In this document: piece after piece, positions 61,818-64,000 of the stretch
Layout of the letters: each line of letters opens with the position of its first letter
Position numbering within the stretch: position 1 is the stretch's first letter
NCBI RefSeq assembly: GCF_023101085.1
Contig: NZ_CP064703.1
Span: 1,240,001-1,304,000 of the forward strand
Origin: Bradyrhizobium sp. 170
Lineage (GTDB): Bacteria; Pseudomonadota; Alphaproteobacteria; Rhizobiales; Xanthobacteraceae
Length of the DNA stretch: 64,000 nt
Direction: 5' to 3'
Made by a program: the position numbers and the translations under genes
The notes under the pieces: generated by a model
The model's input: the letters and a program-made list of their open reading frames with translations, nothing else
Database searches by the model: none
Told to the model about the DNA's origin: nothing

Positions 61818-63446
61818 TCAACTCTTCTGCGCGTAGAGCAGCGGGACGGCGGAATCCACCATCACCTCGATCAGGCTGGTGCCGTCATGTCCGAGCCCAT
61901 CCCTGAGCGCGCCCGCGAGCTCGGATGATTTCGTCACCCGCACGGCGTGGCAGCCCATGCCTTCGGCGAGTTTCACGAAATCGATGCCGGGCAGTTCGAG
62001 GCCCGGCACGTTGCGCACCTGCATCACCTGGCTGAACGAGCGCATCGCGCCGTAGCCGGCATTGTTGATCACCACCACCGTCAACGGCAGCTTGCGTCGC
62101 GCCGCGGTCCACAGCGCCTGGATCGAATACATCGCCGAGCCGTCGCCGATCAGGCAGACCGTGCGCGTCGCCGGTCGTCCCAGCGCCATGCCGACGGCGG
62201 CAGGCAGGCTGTAGCCGAGACCGCCGCTCGACATGGTGTAAAAACTGTCCTGGCCGCGCATCGGCATGAACTTTTGCATCGCCGGGCGGTGCGAGGGCGC
62301 TTCCTCCACCAGCGCCGCATTGGCGGGCATGGCTTCGGACAGCGCGTGCAGCAGAAATTCGACCGGCAGCGGATCGGCGGCTGACGGCGCGGGCGGCAGC
62401 GTGCGGCCGGCCGGCATCGCGCGCTTCGTTTCGGGCAACAGTTCCAGCAGCATTGCCAGCGCCGGCTTCATGGTCGCGATGATGCTGGCGCCCGACGGCG
62501 TGACGGCGGCGGCGTCCGGATCATCGGTGATCTGGAAGATCGTGGTCGCGCCGTCGAAGATCGCGGCATGGCCCTCGACATGGAAGGTGAACACCGGCGC
62601 GCCGATCACCACCACGAGGTCATGATCGCGCAGCGCGTCCGATAGCTGGCCCGGCGAAGCGTGCAGGAAGCCTGCGAATTGCGGGTGACGTTCCGGGAAC
62701 GAGCAGCGGGCCGAGAACGGGCTGACCCATACCGCGGCCTTTGTCTTTTCCGCCACCTGCACCATCAGGTCGACAGCCCCGGCGCGGTCGACGCCGGGCC
62801 CGACGACGAGGGCAGGGCGCTTGCTCGCCGACAGCGCGGCAACCAGCGCCTTCATCGCCTCCAGATCGGGGCCGAGTTCGCGGCTGACGCGGCGGGCCTC
62901 GATCGGCTGCGTAGGGCGCGTCCAGTCGTCGATCGGGATCGAGACGAAGGTCGGCCCGCAGGGTGGCTGCATCGCGACGTAATAGGCGCGCGCGATCGCC
63001 GCCGGCACGTCCTCGGCGCGCGCCGGCTCGACGCTGTATTTGACATAGGGCCGCGGAAATTCCGAGGCGCGCTCGGCATAGAGAAAGGCCTGCAACGGCA
63101 GGATCGAGCGCGCCTGCTGGCCGGCGGTGATCACCAGCGGCGTCTGGTTGCGGTGGGCGGTATAGATATTGCCGAGCGCATTGCCGACGCCGGCGCCGGA
63201 ATGCAAATTGACGAAGCCGGCATTGCGGGTCGCCTGCGCGTAACCGTCGGCCATGCCGACGACGCTAGCCTCCTGCAGGCCGAGCACGTAATCGATGTCG
63301 TCGGGCCAGTCGCTGAGGAACGGCAGCTCGGTCGAGCCGGGATTGCCGAACACGCGCTTGATGCCGAACGCGCGGAGCAGGCCGAAGGTGGCATCCTTGA
63401 CGGTGAGCGAGGCGGTCGCAGGCTTGGCTGGTTTGCGGGACGACAT
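61818..63446 (-). CDS. mdlC: Benzoylformate decarboxylase-like ThDP enzyme
   Basis: 542 residues, ThDP enzyme of the acetolactate synthase fold. Ser in NPGSTELPF (equivalent of BFD Ser26), Glu in GLQEASVVGMADGY, His in NLHSGAGVGNALGN (His70 equivalent) and His in GAPVFTFHVEG (His281 equivalent) together fit benzoylformate decarboxylase rather than acetolactate synthase. GDGSAMYSIQALWTA and VVINN are the ThDP-Mg site. It would convert benzoylformate to benzaldehyde in mandelate degradation. No other mandelate gene is adjacent. Confidence 0.82.
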   Translation of the reverse strand: MSSRKPAKPATASLTVKDATFGLLRAFGIKRVFGNPGSTELPFLSDWPDDIDYVLGLQEASVVGMADGYAQATRNAGFVNLHSGAGVGNALGNIYTAHRNQTPLVITAGQQARSILPLQAFLYAERASEFPRPYVKYSVEPARAEDVPAAIARAYYVAMQPPCGPTFVSIPIDDWTRPTQPIEARRVSRELGPDLEAMKALVAALSASKRPALVVGPGVDRAGAVDLMVQVAEKTKAAVWVSPFSARCSFPERHPQFAGFLHASPGQLSDALRDHDLVVVIGAPVFTFHVEGHAAIFDGATTIFQITDDPDAAAVTPSGASIIATMKPALAMLLELLPETKRAMPAGRTLPPAPSAADPLPVEFLLHALSEAMPANAALVEEAPSHRPAMQKFMPMRGQDSFYTMSSGGLGYSLPAAVGMALGRPATRTVCLIGDGSAMYSIQALWTAARRKLPLTVVVINNAGYGAMRSFSQVMQVRNVPGLELPGIDFVKLAEGMGCHAVRVTKSSELAGALRDGLGHDGTSLIEVMVDSAVPLLYAQKS

Positions 63447-63558
63447 GAGGTGGCTCCCATCAGGATTTTCTTGCGTTCCGCGCCGGCGCTTGAACGAAGG
63501 CGGAAGCGATCCACCTCTCGATGGATTGCTTTATGAAGTCAAGCTGGCCCGCGAAAAC

Positions 63559-63589
63559 AAATAGGGAGGCGCCACGCGCCTCCCTATTT
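63559..63589. terminator. Bidirectional hairpin terminator
   Basis: AAATAGGGAGGCGC-CAC-GCGCCTCCCTATTT, a perfect 14-bp stem with a 3-nt loop, A-rich on one side and T-rich on the other. It lies beyond the sugar-binding protein stop on the minus strand and upstream of mdlC, so it most likely ends the sugar-binding gene transcript. Confidence 0.8.
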
Positions 63590-63637
63590 CCTTCCTGCGA
63601 ACCCGCGACCGTGCTCGATCCCTGCCGGGATGCGCGG

Positions 63638-64000
63638 CTATTTCTGAATGCAGGTATCGGCGGTCTCCCTGGTGCATTCGTCGAGGCCGGTAAATACCGG
63701 GTCATCCACCTTCTTGCCCTCAATCAGATCGATCATGACCGACGGCGCCTTGTAACCCATCTCGAACGGCCGCTGACCGACCAACGCTTCGACGCGACCT
63801 TCCTTGGCGAGCGCGACTTCCTCGCCGATGGTGTCGGCGGCGACGATCACCAGCTGCTTGCTGGCGATCTGGGCCTTGTACTGGTCGGTGAGCTGACGAT
63901 AGGGCTGCGGTGCGCCGAACAGCGGCCAGCCGCCCTCGATCACGAACGCATCGAGTTTCGGATTGGCGGTGAGGATGTCCGACATCGCCTGCACGCCTTT
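63638..64000 (-). CDS. Sugar-type ABC/periplasmic binding protein (5' partial)
   Basis: At least 120 residues; the frame runs open past the window edge, so the start is outside. C-terminal part of a type 1 periplasmic binding fold (Peripla_BP_4): ILTANPKLDAFVIEGGWPLF, VIVAADTIGEEVALAKEGRV and VGQRPFEMGYKAPSVMIDLI, with GKKVDDPVFTGLDECTRETA near the end. Ribose/galactose-binding type. Permease and ATPase genes may lie outside the window. Confidence 0.8.
   Translation of the reverse strand, partial: KGVQAMSDILTANPKLDAFVIEGGWPLFGAPQPYRQLTDQYKAQIASKQLVIVAADTIGEEVALAKEGRVEALVGQRPFEMGYKAPSVMIDLIEGKKVDDPVFTGLDECTRETADTCIQK

Overview
The window is high-GC alphaproteobacterial chromosome. Dense short-spaced operons, a 1003-residue PutA with its own Lrp/AsnC regulator, many CoA-linked catabolic enzymes, DUF3551-type small secreted proteins and REP-like palindromes all point to Bradyrhizobium or a close relative. 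That assignment comes from recognising gene families, not from a marker gene. No rRNA, tRNA or CRISPR array was seen. The first gene (Asp/Glu racemase family) and the last (sugar-binding protein) run off the window.

1-10.3 kb is a CoA-catabolism region: racemase-like protein, Ohr, a cysteine-less SCP2-thiolase-like protein overlapping a DUF35-SDR fusion, a cyclase-family hydrolase, an ABC solute-binding protein, two divergent acyl-CoA ligases, a MarR regulator and a 4HBT thioesterase. Nearly identical 20-bp dyads lie in front of the ligases and the thioesterase, with a weaker relative upstream of marR, suggesting one regulon. 10.5-13.6 kb holds a DUF3551 protein, phosphoglucomutase, an unknown protein and an XRE regulator.

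13.7-20 kb is the most unusual part: an unknown protein divergent from a YcaO-domain enzyme, a SARP/BTAD-TPR regulator directly behind YcaO, and on the facing strand an animal-type heme peroxidase followed by an unknown 136-residue protein. No peptide-modification partner or obvious precursor is present, so this may be an undescribed modification or redox system.

20-48.8 kb is mostly metabolic and housekeeping: a possible M1 aminopeptidase remnant, a DapA-like lyase, an ftsH copy split by one in-frame amber codon, a DegP-like protease, a lone form II CoxL-type subunit, an enoyl-CoA hydratase with paired acyl-CoA dehydrogenases, a LemA-TPM-TPM operon, two GSTs, an MBL hydrolase with a cyclic-nucleotide-binding protein, PutA/PutR, a cold-shock protein, a membrane-ferredoxin-cyclase fusion and a GT39 glycosyltransferase.

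48.8-56 kb is an accessory, decaying segment: repeat mosaics, an NYN protein, truncated ABC and cupin genes, a less GC-rich deaminase, and an IS1182-family element beside a perfect palindrome. 56-64 kb returns to ordinary genes: a YcjX/YcjF pair, a HlyIII-family protein, an SDR, small conserved proteins, benzoylformate decarboxylase and the start of a sugar ABC system.
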